Below, one piece after another: positions 36,201-49,559 of a stretch of DNA of 64,000 nucleotides. The notes under the pieces were generated by a model that was given only the letters and a program-made list of their open reading frames with translations, did not search any database and was not told the origin of the DNA. The stretch covers positions 124,001 through 188,000 of the forward strand of contig MCFE01000057.1 in assembly GCA_002104905.1 (NCBI GenBank), written 5' to 3'. Within the stretch, counting starts at the first letter, position 1. Each line of letters begins with the position of its first letter. Both the position numbers and the translations under genes were made by a program. The stretch comes from Basidiobolus meristosporus CBS 931.73. Lineage: Eukaryota; Basidiobolomycota; Basidiobolomycetes; Basidiobolales; Basidiobolaceae.

Positions 36201-38885
36201 GTTATGAACAACTACACCGATGTGAATCACAAGTATCACGATTTCCGTTATCACGTAATGGGGAACCAAATGACCAACTTCTATCAACACAATGTGATGG
36301 CATTCATGCGTGCCAAATATCTAGAGGGACAAATGGCCTATTCTACCCAAACCGTACGTGATTTTGGGCGAAAGGGAGAGTTCTGGGCCATCCTCGACAA
36401 CATGGTGTATGATTTGACTGCTTATGTTAACGGGCATGTGGGAACTCTATTCCCACCTGGAGCGCAGACGCCCAGGGTGAACACTCAGTTTCTGGATCCG
36501 TACCTAGTTGATTTGTTTAGGTACAACCTCGGGAGCGATATTACACATCGGTTCAATAATTTGTACCTCGATAAACCCGAACTTAAGCAGAAGATGAAGG
36601 TTTGTCTTCAGAACTTATTCTACAAAGGAGTTGTCGATACCCGAAACTCGCCACAGTGCAAGTTCTCGAATTACATCCTGCTGGCATGTACGATCTTCTT
36701 GGGCTCGGTGATCTTCTTCAAGTTCTTGGCCGCTCTGCAGCTTGGTTCTCGCCGTGAGCCCGAGGAACACGATAAATTCGTCATTTGCCAGGTGCCCTGT
36801 TATACCGAGGGCGAGGAATCCCTGAAAAACACCATCGACTCGCTAGCCGTATTGAAATATGACGACAAACGAAAGCTACTTTTCATCATTGCCGATGGTA
36901 TGATTATTGGTGGTGGTAACGACAAGCCCACGCCAAGAATTGTGCTGGATATCCTAGGTGTGGACGAAAGCGTGGATCCCAAACCAGTTGCCTACAAGGC
37001 CCTTGGTGAGGGAAACCAACAACTGAACATGGCCAAGGTTTATACCGGTCTGTACGAATGCTCAGGACACGTAGTGCCATTCATGGTGGTCGTCAAGGTC
37101 GGAAAGCCCAGTGAACGCTCCAAACCTGGAAATCGTGGCAAGCGTGACTCGCAGCTTATCATCATGAATTTCTTCAACAAGGTCCACTTCGACCGACCAA
37201 TGTGTCCTTTGGAGTTGGAGATGTACCACACGCTGAAGAATGTCATCGGTGTCGATCCATACTTCTACGAGTATGTCCTCATGGTGGATGCCGATACCAT
37301 TGTCATGCCCGATTCTCTCAACCGAATGGTGTCCTGTATGCTCAACGACAGCAAGATCATGGGTATTTGCGGTGAGACGGAGTTGTTGAACGGAAAGGCC
37401 ACCATCACCACCATGATTCAGGTCTACGAATACTTCATCTCTCATCATCTGGCCAAGGCTTTCGAATCCCTCTTTGGCTCGGTCACCTGCTTACCCGGTT
37501 GCTTCTCCATGTATCGTTTCCGAACTCCGGTTAAGGCGCAGCCCTTGCTGATCGCCGATTGCATTGTCAATGATTATTCCGAGAACAAGGTGGACACTCT
37601 TCACAAAAGGAATCTGTTGTCGTTGGGTGAGGATCGTTACCTGACCACGCTAATGTTGAAGCACTTCAACTACAACAAGATGACCTTCACACCGGATGCC
37701 AAGTGCAAGACCAACGCCCCAGATCAGTGGTCGGTCCTACTCTCCCAGCGTCGTCGTTGGATCAACTCCACGGTTCACAACCTGTTCGAATTGGTGTATC
37801 TACCCAGACTCTGTGGTTTCTGCTGTTTCTCTATGCGCTTTGTGGTCATGATCGATCTTATCTCCACGATGATCATGCCCATTCTATGCATCTACCTGGG
37901 CTACCTGATTTACTCCATTTGCACCGACACTTCCAACCTCCCACTCACCTCAATTATCCTGCTTGCCGCTATTTATGGCCTCCAGGTGATCATTTTCCTT
38001 GTCAAGCGACAATGGCAACACATCGGCTGGATGATCGTCTACTTGATCTCCCTTCCCATTTTCAGTTTCTTCCTTCCGGTTTATTCCTTCTGGCATTTCG
38101 ATGATTTCTCGTGGGGTAATACCCGTGTGGTTGTCGGGGAATCCGGAAAGGTCGCGCACGTCGCGACGGAGGAGAAGTTTGATCCTGCTAGCGTTCCTCT
38201 GAAGAAGTGGAGCGAGTATGAGCTGGAGAATTGGGAGATTGCCTCGCAGATGTCTGACTCCAAAGATTCTAGAGTGATTGGCTCCATGCACTCCGAGAAC
38301 CGTAGCAGAAGCCAAATCTCCCGAGTATCTCGCGCGGACGCACCATCGCCATATCAAAGCATGTCGACCCTGCCTAGGTATGGCTTCCCTGCGGAAGCAT
38401 ATTCTTCAAGGAACAATTCCCGCGAGAGATCCATGTCCCCAGGCTATGCAGGCCTGCCAAGATCCATGAGCCGTGCGACGTCCTATGATCGCGCCCCCAG
38501 CTCGAATCCCTACTCCACCGTCAATTCAAGCTCAGATATGAGGTTGCCAGTCAGAAGCTTCAGCTCATCGTCTTTGAATCCAAATAACCCATTCTCCAAC
38601 TATAACGGGGCCGCTATTCCTCCCGAAGCTGGGGAGTCTTATTTCCCAGAGCCGCAAGTGAATGTGTACCCAGCCTCCAATCCAAGCACCCCGGGCATTC
38701 CAAACCTTCCCAGTGACGAGGAGATCCTGCAAGAGGTCCGCACAATCCTATCTACGGCCGATCTAATGTCTATCACCAAAAAGCAAGTCCGTGATGAATT
38801 GACCCACTTCTTTGGAGTGGACATGACCATCCGAAAGGAGTATATCAACAACTGCATTGATATGATACTTCAAGGGCAACTGTAA
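33203..38885 (+). CDS. Chitin synthase with N-terminal myosin motor-like domain (class V/VII)
   Basis: A fungal-specific fusion enzyme that makes wall chitin at hyphal tips. One 58-base intron (33517-33574) gives 1,874 residues. Order: myosin-like head with P-loop GETGSGKST at about 106-114 and switch I NPNASRFGS near 158; switch II reads DMMGFQ near 380, lacking the usual acidic residue. Membrane segments lie near 843 and 876. A cytochrome-b5-like region contains GEFWAILDNMVYDLT. The family-2 glycosyltransferase starts near 1172 (CQVPCYTEGEESL), with VDADT near 1341, GEDRYL near 1456 and QRRRW near 1496. Several C-terminal membrane segments and a Ser/Pro-rich linker follow. A DEK-C domain (DEEILQEVRTIL to the end) closes it. 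The motor is divergent and may act in tethering or sorting more than in transport. Confidence 0.96.
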
Positions 38886-39295
38886 TGTGTATTTTTCATT
38901 GTTTAATCTAGTCACCTCCTTGTCTTATAGATTCTTATTATAATCAAAATAAACACCCTTCCATCACGATGTAGCATTTGTGTAGCATTTGGCCAGGCTT
39001 TGTCTGAAGGTATTCTTATTCTAGTCTTGGGATTAGGTGGGTGGATCTCAGCTTCGATGATGAACAATTAAATACTCAACGACTCAAAAAAGTAAAGAAA
39101 AAATTTACAGTGAAAATTGAGATTATAGCGTAGCGAATGGGAAGCACTTGAGATGGGATGTATGTGAAAACCGAAATAACGAAAACCGATTAATTTACAA
39201 GCAAAATAGAGGAAAGTGGGGTGCTGTTGGTAGGATAGGGTGAGTGGGATGGGCGATAGTACATGCGTCTGCGCAGAAAGCTGGTCAAGCAGAAT
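38886..39295. other. Convergent spacer between chitin synthase and SET1
   Basis: About 410 bases holding two 3' untranslated regions; no gene. Confidence 0.5.
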
Positions 39296-42200
39296 CTAAT
39301 TTAAGGTACCGCGACAATGTTTCGAGCCGCAGAGGCAGGGGATCTTGTCGTCTTCAATGGGGAATTTATAGTCGTATGTGATTTCTTCGCCTTCTTCAAT
39401 GTCTCGCTTTGCGTAAATCACAATCTTCTTCTGGCCATCCACAGAGATGACTTTCGCATTGCAGTTGGGCTAATCAAAGGGTTTGCGGTCAATACGGATG
39501 TTATGAGCAACAATGATCAGCAACCATTTACTTACCGTGCAGCAATGGTTGATAAATCGGGCAATGTTCCCCATCTTTGTAGCATCGAATTACTGTATCC
39601 TCATCCACTCGAAACAAGTAGCTGCTTCCGATACCAGAACGCTCGTAGATCTTCTCTCGATGATCGGCGACTTTCTGTCGAATTATCTCCCCAATGTACT
39701 CTATCACCATGTCGTTCGCTTCGATCTTCTCCATGGCAAACAATCCCCAGTCATGAATAGGCGATTTAGCAAATTTGAGTTGCTTCTTGCGGACCTTGAG
39801 CTGGTTGAACTTGAACGTGTCCGAGTCCATGTTGGCTGATTTCTTGTGCAACTCCATGAGTCTTCGATGGTTGACACGGTTCATTCTTGATGTTACTTTC
39901 GATGTCCCGTTGGTACAGAATATCGCTTCTTGTTTTTGTGGTAAATACACTGATTTGGCTTCGGTCGGAATTCTATAAAAGCCCTCAGTTCTTGCGCTCC
40001 CGGTTGTATGAACTGGAAGCAGGCCTAAACAAGAGAGCCCATGCCCACTTAACTCGTTGATCTGTAAACCATACGCTCAACATAGCCTTACCTTTCTTGC
40101 GCTCCATTTCCAACTCATCCATAGCCGCTTTGCTCTTCTGCTCGTCCTCCCTAGCTTTGATGTTCTCCGCTTCAGAATGGTTCGGCTCTTGGTCACTCTC
40201 GTCGCTGTTGGGTCGTGTGCGCTTTCGTCCGACTTGGTTGTTGGGCCTCTTTCGTACACTTCGAGACTCCAACGGGCCGTGATCTGATTGTTCATCACTG
40301 GAATAGGTAAACTTGACAGAGTGGCGCTTTCGGATTGGCTTTCTTCTTTCGTTTTGAATATCACGACTTCTGCTGCCTCTTTCTTGGGCTTCCGATCTGA
40401 TGGACTGCGAACGAGAGCGTGATTTCGATACCTCATGGGTCGAGCTATCCGAGGAATAATGTACGGAAGGCTTGCCTCGAGATTCTTTACGAACACTGCG
40501 TGTCTGACGCTTCTTGCGCGAGCGGCGTTCGTAATCAGAATAGTCGGCGTCCGATAATTGATCTTCCGAATCACCCGTGTCCGAATGACGAGAGCGCTTA
40601 CGAAGCTTATTCTTCGTTTTGGATTCCCTTTCAGAAGCAGAATCCGAATAGTCCAGACTGCGTTTGCGACCGCGTCGTTTAATAGGGCGGCGGTGTGGCT
40701 TGTGCTTGGAAGGATGCTCAGGATCGGAATCATCAGAAACAATGAAATCATTTCGGTCGCTATCCGAGGTATCGGTGTCTTTGTCCCGATTCTCCTGTAA
40801 CTCTCGCAAGAATTTGTCGTGGTCCCCACCATCATCCTCGGTACTACTCAAGTAGTCGCGTAATCTCTTCTGCTGCAGTTTGCCCTCCACCTTCGCACCA
40901 CTGGACTTGGCTACTTTCTTCCGCTCAGCTAACACGGAGCTTGCTGAAAGAGAGGACTCGCTGTCACTGTAATGTCTCGAGTCTTTTTTGATTGATCGGC
41001 TAGGCTTGCTCTCTGAGGGTTTCCTTGCGTCGTCTGAATCATATTTGTGTGAACGTTTTGATTTGTCCGCTCGACTGTGTCGGGTGGGCATCATTCTTTC
41101 CCCTGACGATGAGGTTTTTTTCTTGAACCGAGGAAGACTGGCTATCCACGAGGACATGGCAGCAACCGGCTCGTTTTCTTTGCATGCAATGGTGAGGCCG
41201 CCACCGGTCAGATAAGAGAACGTACAGCGCAACAGAAGCTATTTAATCTTACCTTTAGCATTGAATTTGGCAATATCAGTGAAGTTATTTTCGTTTTTGA
41301 CTCGAGCCGTGGGGTGCTGCTGTTCAGAAGCTCTTGAATTGGTAGGCATGGCCTTTTTGCCAATCAGACCGTTCTCCCGTTCGACGGATGGGGATGGCTC
41401 TCCTTTGGAGTTCAACGAATCAGCACGAGTGCTGGATCGTCGAGAATTACCTTCTGGCTTGATGAAGTCATACATCAATGGGCTGATGACTCGGCTACGC
41501 AGGTCTTTCATGAAGACTTCGCATAGATCCTTGATGAGTAGGTGAATGGTACGCTTGGTGAGCTCCGCCTCATCCGCGACATCTTCGTTATAAATGTCTC
41601 TTTTGACCGGTTCTTGAGCGGGCTGTTCAATCTTTTTTGGTGGGGCGTTGCTTTCGGCCGTCCATTCCTTCTTCTCAGGTGGTTGTGAACTCAAGAAGCT
41701 GTCGTCTTTGATGCCCTGATATGCTAAGTGCAACTTGTATCCCATGATGCTTGTTTGATCCATAGCAGTCTGGCATCTCCGAGCTCGCTCTGCTGAAGAG
41801 AACTGTATGTGCCATCGATTGGTATCGAAATAAATCTGCAGAACGTCAATCTCTATTGTATCTATGTTACAAGAGAATACGCCAAAGCAATACCTTATCC
41901 GGGCCGAATCTATCAAAATTTTTCTTGACCTCTTCTAGAGATATTTCGGGGTACGGTAGATGTGACCGTGATATAGTAAGGCACGGCTTGAGAAGCTCAG
42001 GCAACCCTTCAAAGGGCAGCTCCTAAGGTGAATTCAGTTAGCTTGCTCCACTCTAATCAAAAGCGTGGGATTAACCATTACCATAAACCTAGATACGTGC
42101 CCGACTGGACTCATTGACGGAACAGGCGCTGCTGGCTCTCTATGCCAATGATCACCCCCGTGTCTATCACGCCACTCCGATGGTCGCAAGGGGGCTTTGG

Positions 42201-43657
42201 AATTGGCACCCCCGATGGGGGAATTGGTGTGATGGGTACCCAACAGGCGCGGCTGGATACCTTGAATAGGCTTTAGATTCATCAGATGTTATGCTGCGTT
42301 GGTCGAAAGAATCATTCCGAGATCGATGTCTAACGCCAACATCATGGTCCTCGGGAATTGCACCCTCCTCATCATCCTCGATCTCCCCATCCTCCATTCC
42401 GGATCTATTTGAGTTTGACTTACGCTCGGGGACAGATCCTCCTAAAAGATGTTGCTCCTCCGCCCCAGCAGAGTTAGAAGACATCGCATGGTGACTGCTG
42501 TAGCTTCCAGACCTCGAATGAGCGGTCCCTCTAGATGGGAAAATCTGCGACTCACCAGACCGAGGGCCGCCGGAGTCTGTAGGATACGGCTGCTCTGCGT
42601 GAATGATGGGTGAAGCCCCTTTACTTTCTTGGAATAGATGCTTGGTAGCATTTTCAACCGCTTCCTGCATCTTCGTTCCTATATCAAACTGGTTGAGACC
42701 ACTGACTTGAAAACATGACATAAACAAGGAGATATCAACCATCATCATCCAATTCAACTTTCACAATCGAATCACCTATCCTCCGACCGTTCCCTAGCTG
42801 CACTGCCCTCTTTGCCGCAGCGCTTGCGGCCCCTCCATGGCTTCCGCCGTCTTCAAACATTACTCTGGCAAGACCCAGACTGGCGCCTGTTATAGGACAC
42901 ATTTCTAGATGCACGTCAACAACCCCGCCATACGTCGAGAAATAGGTGCGAATATGAGCAGGGGTGGTTAGCAGAGAGAGCTGGGAAACGAAAACCGAGC
43001 TCGGCGGAGGTGGGCCCACAGAATTTTCATCATACTTGTGTTTCGAAGGGCATTAGAATGAAGGTTGTGGATACTGCATAACCTTGGAAAGCACAGCTAC
43101 CTCGTACTTGATCGCCTTTAAACAGGGCAGATACTTCTTTCTGCCTCTGGAGGTCGCACGACCATAAGCGTTCATAGACTTCCGCGGATCACTCAATTTG
43201 ATCGGCGGCTCCTATGTATTCAAAAGATGGATACGTCCCGCGGATGAGTGTCTGAGCCAGTATATAATACATTTTGACCTGCAGCATACAAACCTTTGGT
43301 GCTACCTCTCCACAAAACCGATAGATCACCTCATTTCCGGTCCGATGCTGAGAGGAGCTTAAAAAAGGATCGTATAGAACTTTCCAGTCACGTCTCTGTG
43401 AATGACCATTCGACGCGTCGGGGCGATTTGCAGCAATATGTTCAGACGTATGAGTAGCGCCGGGTTTCAGAGAACAGTATTCAGACTTTGAATCTGATTG
43501 AAAAAGATAACCATCGGTAACAAAGGCATCAGATAACTGGTGTATGCGAAAGGTATATATTGAAAGTGTTGCATAATTGTGGACAAGTCGGAGCAGCAAG
43601 AACAGACAGAAAAAGAGAACTACAAAAATGGTTCCAACCTGGCACTTCTTGAGGCAT
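39296..43657 (-). CDS. SET1: Histone H3K4 methyltransferase Set1 (COMPASS), SET domain frame broken by one base
   Basis: Catalytic subunit of COMPASS, which methylates H3 Lys4. Ten exons, about 1,199 residues. Introns: 43494-43638, 43212-43293, 43035-43100, 42679-42739, one near 42164-42260 (exact ends ambiguous), 42023-42081, 41851-41893, 41178-41252, 40025-40091 and 39470-39535. Order: [10 protein letters not shown] and [23 protein letters not shown]-like domain from SSVFVSQL to VKVELDDDG, second RNA-binding fold, long Lys/Arg/Ser-rich region, N-SET ([11 protein letters not shown]), SET ([32 protein letters not shown]), and post-[16 protein letters not shown]. The frame jumps by one base at about 39587, between DTVI and the next conserved block, so an extra base is present. 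The start at 43657 is inferred from a 19-base first exon. Confidence 0.88.
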
Positions 43658-44320
43658 GCAGTATCGTAGGATAGACGTATGGGAATGGAAGGAAACTGAT
43701 AGAGCAAATAAACACGATTGAATCCTCTAAGATACGTTATGAAGCCAGCTAACACTCGCGATATGCGTCAGCCCTATGCACTTCAAATGGGTAACACGAG
43801 CAACTTTGTCTGTTTAAGAACACGAGAAATAGTGTAAATAATACCAGAAAAAGTAAACAGTGAAGCCTACAAGAACAACAGGTAGTTTCTATTTTGAAAC
43901 GTATAAGTCCTGTAGTTTAAAGGGAAAGGAGTCTGCTTGTATTATTTGGTAGACTGATTCAAACTCACTAATATTTTAGTTATTGAAATTTTAATATCGG
44001 CTTGTTGATAGGGAAAAATCGGGGTATTATTTGCAGAATCCCAGGTGGAAAGTGCACTAATAAGCCGGGATTAACTGTGGGAAATGGAATTCGATATTTT
44101 CAGGAGATGGATGCCAGCGTCCAATGATGTTGGAGATGTGATCTACAGCCATTAAATAACTACCAGATTTTGACCTGGGGAGAAGGGGAGTAAGCAGGAA
44201 ATTTTTCATGAAAATTTCGATTCAACTTCGAGTGAAGGTAGTTGGAATTTACTCGGACTCCTCTGTTGGTTGAACCAGTCCTTTCTTCTACAGCCTCAGT
44301 TTCTATTACCACCAAACACA
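43658..44320. other. Divergent promoter region of SET1 and the mitochondrial uS8 gene
   Basis: About 660 bases. An open minus-strand frame reaching 43755 encodes a hydrophobic stretch and is better read as leader and intron of SET1 than as protein. Nothing else seen. Confidence 0.45.
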
Positions 44321-44782
44321 ATGCCCCGTGTCCATGATGTTTGCTCTGCCATTCAAAACGGCTTCAGAGCTCGTTTGAAGCAAATCTCCCTGCCTGACAC
44401 AAAAATGAACCTTGCCATTTCCCGCATTCTTTACAACCAAGGTTTCGTTTCCAGCGTTATGCGCGGTGACTACAATGGACCCAACGAGACCTATGTTCCC
44501 CTCACCGACGAGAACATCGCCACTCGCAGACTCTGGCTTGACCTAAAGTACAAGGATAACCAACCGGTTCTCCGACAAATTCAATGCGTTAGCAAGCCTT
44601 CCCGTAAGATTAGAGCCCAACTAGACGAGCTCAAGCTTCTTGCTAGTGGAAAGCGCTCGGGTATGCTCAAGCCCCTTCAGCCTGGTGAAATCATGATTGT
44701 CACCACACCATATGGCGTCCTCGAGCTCCACGAGGCTGTCGCCAAGAATGCTGGCGGTGAAATTCTCTGTCGTGCTTTATAA
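44321..44782 (+). CDS. MRPS8: Mitochondrial small-subunit ribosomal protein uS8m
   Basis: A 153-residue single-exon protein of the S8 family. Seen: MPRVHDVCSAIQNGFRAR, ILYNQGFVSSVMRGD, TRRLWLDLKYKDNQPVL, CVSKPSRKI and the C-terminal LKPLQPGEIMIV with GGEILCRAL. The STRRLW and LKYRDN-type features resemble the yeast mitochondrial protein Mrps8 more than cytosolic S22. The open frame continues 17 codons upstream to 44270, but the ATG at 44321 matches the N-terminus of the family. It would bind the central domain of the mitochondrial 15S rRNA. Confidence 0.9.
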   Translation: MPRVHDVCSAIQNGFRARLKQISLPDTKMNLAISRILYNQGFVSSVMRGDYNGPNETYVPLTDENIATRRLWLDLKYKDNQPVLRQIQCVSKPSRKIRAQLDELKLLASGKRSGMLKPLQPGEIMIVTTPYGVLELHEAVAKNAGGEILCRAL

Positions 44783-45159
44783 CACTTGACATCTCTTATA
44801 CTCTAGACCTTTATACTCTATCATTTCATTCGCACTGCATCACGTCTATTTTGATGAATAAATTGACTCTTAACAGTATCCAGCATAGAACTGGTTATGC
44901 CGATGCTACTAGCACAATATCAATCCTCAGGAACAATTGATGGTCCATGGGATGTGCTTCTCTCAATACCATGAGGCGACATCCAGAGCCGAAGTGCTCC
45001 CCTAAATGAGCCGAGTTTATGAGCAGTAATATGCCGATTTGCGCAATTTGACTATGAGCCTTATTAAAATAAATATTTTATTGGTCGGAGCCATCCTCTA
45101 AATTTTAGCCTAGTGAATAAGTTTTGTAAGCGATACGACAGACAGGCGCTTAGTTAACC
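44783..45159. other. Intergenic between uS8m and the DNAJC11-like gene
   Basis: About 380 bases; no gene seen. Confidence 0.5.
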
Positions 45160-47684
45160 ATGGACCCATATCTTCCCTCAGAAGAAGCACAACTTGCGTT
45201 CGAGGAGGAACCGGAGGAAGTAGACTTGAATGAACTTGAGCAAAGCCTTCAGGTTCCTAAGGAAGACTTCTACGGTGTTCTCAACGTGACACGCCGGGTA
45301 TGAGTACACTTGCTTAGCAAGTAGATTTGCTTGAGACTTACCTGAGTTCTTTGCTAGGCTACTGAGGAAGAAATCAAAGATTCATATCGTAAATTATGTC
45401 GAACCTTCCATCCCGACAAGCATACCGATCCTGAATTGCAGCAAATTGCTCAGTCAAGATTCCAAATAATTCAGAAAGCTTATGAGGGTATTTCTCCGCT
45501 GGTTTGTTTGCTTCGACTTAGCCACCACAAAGCTAACCTTTCCTTGTTCTGAAGTCCTCACTGACCCCACTAAACGTGCTTCGTACGACAACTATGGAGA
45601 AGAGGGGCTCCGCTATACCTTTGAGCCTGGAACAAATTTCAACGATAGAAAGGAGGTAAGCAGCTTCTTTAAATCAGCTTCTGTTTTACCTTGCGGCTGG
45701 CTGATTGGGCTTTACCTAGATGGAGGAGGAGCAAGAGAAGTTAAAGCGAAAGAAGCGTGAGGAAGAAATCGAGAGTTTAATTAAAGTGAAGGTACAGTAG
45801 CACTAGATGCGAGGCTAGTCTAGCTTGATTGATATAAACATGAAACCTCTGTCAAATAGAGCGAGATTTCTGTTCAAGCCAACGCTACTCCGCTGTTTGC
45901 CTTCCAGCCTAGCCCATTCAACGATCCTTCGCTGTTGAGTAGATTTAAGCAGTGTGGAGTGTCACAACTATACATGAAGCATACACTTCAGGTACAACGA
46001 CCAAAACGAGGATCAGAGCCATCACATAAGAATTAACATGATGCTACTCACGATTAGACAAACATATTTGAGCAGACACAGGCTGGTGTCACTGCCACTA
46101 TGCTATCCCGCAATTCCTTTGGAGGTGGAAATCTCACTGGTACTTTGAGGCACACATTTTCAGGTGCTTGCTGGGGTGAGGTAGGTGGATCTCTCCACTT
46201 GAAATTGAGATTGTTCATTAAGCAACCCAACCATCGCTATAGATCAGCACCACAGTTCTCAATCCTAGGGTGCTTCAAGGACGACTCTTCTATAACCTAT
46301 CTCCAGACAGGTACTTAGCCATTGTCCTTGCGTTCCACATAGGTGCTAATGGTTCGTCATGTTATTGCTAGCTTCATCGACATTCATACCGTTGCCCAAA
46401 CCACCAAGATACCTCCAAGCTTCTCCTTCACAGCTGGCCAGCGTGTTGGTGCCACTTCCACCGGTTACGTGGCATTCAAGTCGGGCCAGTATAGCCTTGG
46501 ACCCTGGGGCCGCCAGATCGACCAAATGATGCGCCGGGAATACTCATCATTTGCCATCGGGCTCGCAAACCGTGCGGAGAAGAGCGAGTATAACACCGAG
46601 CTTCAGGTAAGGTTTTGTCGATTCAGGCATGCGGACGATTTCTTGAAGCAAATACCAACTCATGACCACCCCACAGATGGGACTTTCCGATTCGCATTTG
46701 ACGTTCGACTACACCTACACACTCAACCCATCCTCAAAACTAAACGCCGCCCTTGTACTGTCCACTGGAGGACTTAACGTTGTTGTTGGTGGAGACAGTG
46801 AAGTGCACCCACAACACAAGGTTGGATTTTCGGTGGAATCGGGCATTCCCAGCGGAGTTACACTCAAGCTTAGGTTAGCATGGCATTCTGATCCATCGAT
46901 GTCGGCGGTGAACTAACTCTTGCACAACCAGATATACTCGCCCGAATCAACAAATCTTCGTGCCAATCATGATGACACCAGTCTTGAACCTCCGGGTGGC
47001 TTTGCTCAGTATCATGGTTCCCCTCTCGGCCGGTTATGCAATTGACAAGCTCTACCTTCAAGCCAAGAGAAAGAAGGAGGTTGAGGAGTAAGTAGACAGC
47101 CTTTGGATGTCCGTTTAATTTCATCCCTCTAAGCTAATTCCACTCTTTGTCCGAAAGGAAAATCAAAAATCTTCGCGAGTACCACGGGGCTTATCTTTCC
47201 GCGCGTAAACGAGATGCCTTAAGAGTGGTTAGCCTGTTGCAAAAAGCAGCGGCAGAGAAAACTCAGGAAGAAGAAGCTAAGAATGGGCTCGTCATTGTGA
47301 AGGCATTGTACGGGATATTCGATAAAGAACACCCAGAATATGTGGCGGATGTTACGGTGCCATTGCAAGCTTTAGTTCACGAGTCACAGCTGATCATTGC
47401 TGGCGGCCATTCCAAGGTAATTGATTTGAGCATTTGACATATTTGACCTGGCCGTCCTTAACAATCTTTTAGTCCAATATTTCTGGCTTTTATGATCCTT
47501 GCTTCGGATCCCGTAAGCAACTGAAGATTCTCTACAAGTTCAACAGAAGAATGCATTCAGTCGTCGTTGCGGACACCAGCCCGCTAGCTTGCCCACTAAG
47601 AGGTAACAACCAACATTTCTTTGCTTGTAATCAAGTCACTTACCCTTGCGCCCATCTCTAGCCCATCTTATCCATGATGCGTGA
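45160..47684 (+). CDS. DNAJC11-like J-protein (MICOS-associated, DUF3395)
   Basis: In animals DNAJC11 sits at the mitochondrial outer membrane and links to the MICOS complex and cristae shape. Thirteen exons give 587 residues, close to the family length. Introns are 45298-45357, 45488-45554, 45656-45719, 45792-45859, 45992-46057, 46181-46242, 46311-46371, 46607-46676, 46874-46931, 47088-47157, 47417-47472 and 47603-47661. Seen: J-domain from EDFYGVLNVTRRATEEE with HPD in CRTFHPDKH and RASYDNYGEEGL. A beta-rich middle contains GGGNLTGTLRHTFS. A membrane-like segment follows (VALLSIMVPLSAGYAIDKLYL), then the DUF3395 region (VIVKALYGIFDKEHPEYVADVTVPLQALV). Exon joins near 46.2-46.4 kb are the least certain. 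Confidence 0.88.
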
Positions 47685-47898
47685 TCGCTTGATACTTAAT
47701 TGGCTTTCTTAGCCTCCTAGTCTTCCTCTTTGCATTCATCATCACCCAAACCCAATCCCACTCACATACTCATTCTCATCCCCCTATTCCGAATCATGTC
47801 GCTTTTCATTGCAGAGCCCGTGACGTGTGCCACTCAAAATAAAAGGTTGACTGTGATGTACAGAAGCCATCAATTTATTCTGGATTTTTCAAGTGAAG

Positions 47899-48433
47899 TT
47901 AAAGCAAGGCAGCCCCATAACGAATACTCATTATCAAGCTAGCATGGTGATGGGATAGAAATCGAATTGGTAAATACAGCAATGAAATATTCCACCTCGA
48001 TATGAGATACATACCTTAGAACTGTCACTAGACCGGCGGGCATAAATTTCTGGCTCTTCGAGAAACGGAAGCCCATTAACGCTAGCAAGGCACCAGAAGT
48101 AACTAAGAGAGGAGCCGCATCATTAATACGCTTGAGGCATCAAGGAAGTCTAGCTTCGGTGAACTCGGAACAGATACTTTACCAAGCGCCAAATAAACGT
48201 CCTGAGGGTTTTGGCTAACTCGGGTTGCAGCGTACGCCATTACGCCGCCGAAAGTAACCCCGGAAATTAAAGAGGCAACACTCCCTGTTAAATTCGGCAG
48301 GTTAGTCCTATTCATCCTCGCTGCTCTTGTGAGTATTCGAATGAGACAAGAACTTACCCGCCTTAATGAAACCTATTAAGCCACCCACTATTACAACCAT
48401 AGCGTAAGCATAACCAGCAAAATCTTGAGCCAT
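47899..48433 (-). CDS. TMEM14 family mitochondrial membrane protein
   Basis: Four exons (48358-48433, 48183-48284, 48015-48102, 47899-47938) encode 101 residues, the family size. Introns 48285-48357, 48103-48182 and 47939-48014 keep phase. Seen: MAQDFAGYAYA, GGLIGFIKAGS, SLISGVTFGG, SGALLALMGFRF and KFMPAGLV, with an ending SLIMSIRYG. Small Gly-rich helices pack like those of the UPF0136/TMEM14 fold. In animals TMEM14C moves protoporphyrinogen into mitochondria; in fungi the role is not settled. Convergent with the DNAJC11-like gene, with 214 bases between stops. Confidence 0.9.
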
Positions 48434-49559
48434 TATTAGTCTTTGCAAACAGAGTAAGCAATACACCTTCAAGTGGATTCAAACAAATATACAATCATCC
48501 GTCGCACCATTATCGAATGTTGTATTTCAGAACGAATCTAATTACGATTAGTAATCCGCTCTACTCAAGAATACGCTATTTGTTTGGCATGTTTAGTAGA
48601 TTGAGATGGAAGCTGCATGGATAATCCCGAAATCACTACATGAAGCTCTTCAGATTTGCACTGAACTCTACCTCAATATATGCTATCATCAAGCCAACCT
48701 TAATCTACCAATTATCTCTCGGAAAGCCACCCCAATATGGTAACAGAAATATTTCAAGGAAACTTATACATGCTGTTAAACACCATAGTACTGCTATTTT
48801 TTGTTTTTTAGTGAACTGGTGTGATGTCTAACCTCGTACTGGCACTCCTGGATTGGTCACCAACAAAAGATTGGATTCTTCGCCTCACTGCGCACACGCC
48901 TCTGTTTACAGAATACTAGAGTGCACCTCCTGCCAACAGCGGAGCCATCCCTTGAGATGCTAGTGGTAGAGCATGCAATGTCGTATCGCCTAATCGCCCC
49001 TTTGTGCATCTGCTGATGTCCGGAGATGCCAGATGATGGAAAAGATAAGTGAGGTGCTTTCTTTCGCCGAGAAGCTCCATAGGCCTTGGGACGGGCATCT
49101 GGGAACCAACAATACTCGTCCACACCTTCCCCCTCCCCATCGATTTAGCTACAGTCACGCTATCCTCTACCTGATTTACCCGTGAAATCATTGCCAAGTG
49201 ATCTCGATTCTGATGACAGGAGCCAAAGGACAACAAACGAGAGATTTTGCTGGTGGATAAGCCGAAAGTAGGTTATCTTCGCTCTTCGACATTTATTAAT
49301 TTGGTAATAACCCCTTGAAGCCAATATTAATATGAAACCGAGTAGATATGGTGGAATATACATTAAAAAGTAGTGGTCGGGAACAATGAGTATCAAATGA
49401 TCAAAACGATGATGTTGCTGGTTGAAAATATGGGCTTCGCGGGAGTAAGGTACTATGTACATGATAGGTTTATAGAGGTGTGGTGTGGGGCGTGGCGCAG
49501 TGCGGCGAGGTGATGTGTTTTGATACAATGTGTACGTATTAAGAGACACCCAAGGATAA
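48434..49559. other. Region between TMEM14 and TMEM170 genes
   Basis: 1.1 kb with short open frames on the minus strand (48857-49236) that show no family motif. Probably the TMEM14 promoter and the TMEM170 3' region. Confidence 0.45.

Noticed and set aside
43640-43755. Hydrophobic N-terminal extension of SET1 from an ATG at 43755
   Set aside because: Set1 has no membrane segments; a polypyrimidine acceptor at 43494 and a short first exon at 43657 explain it better as intron and leader.
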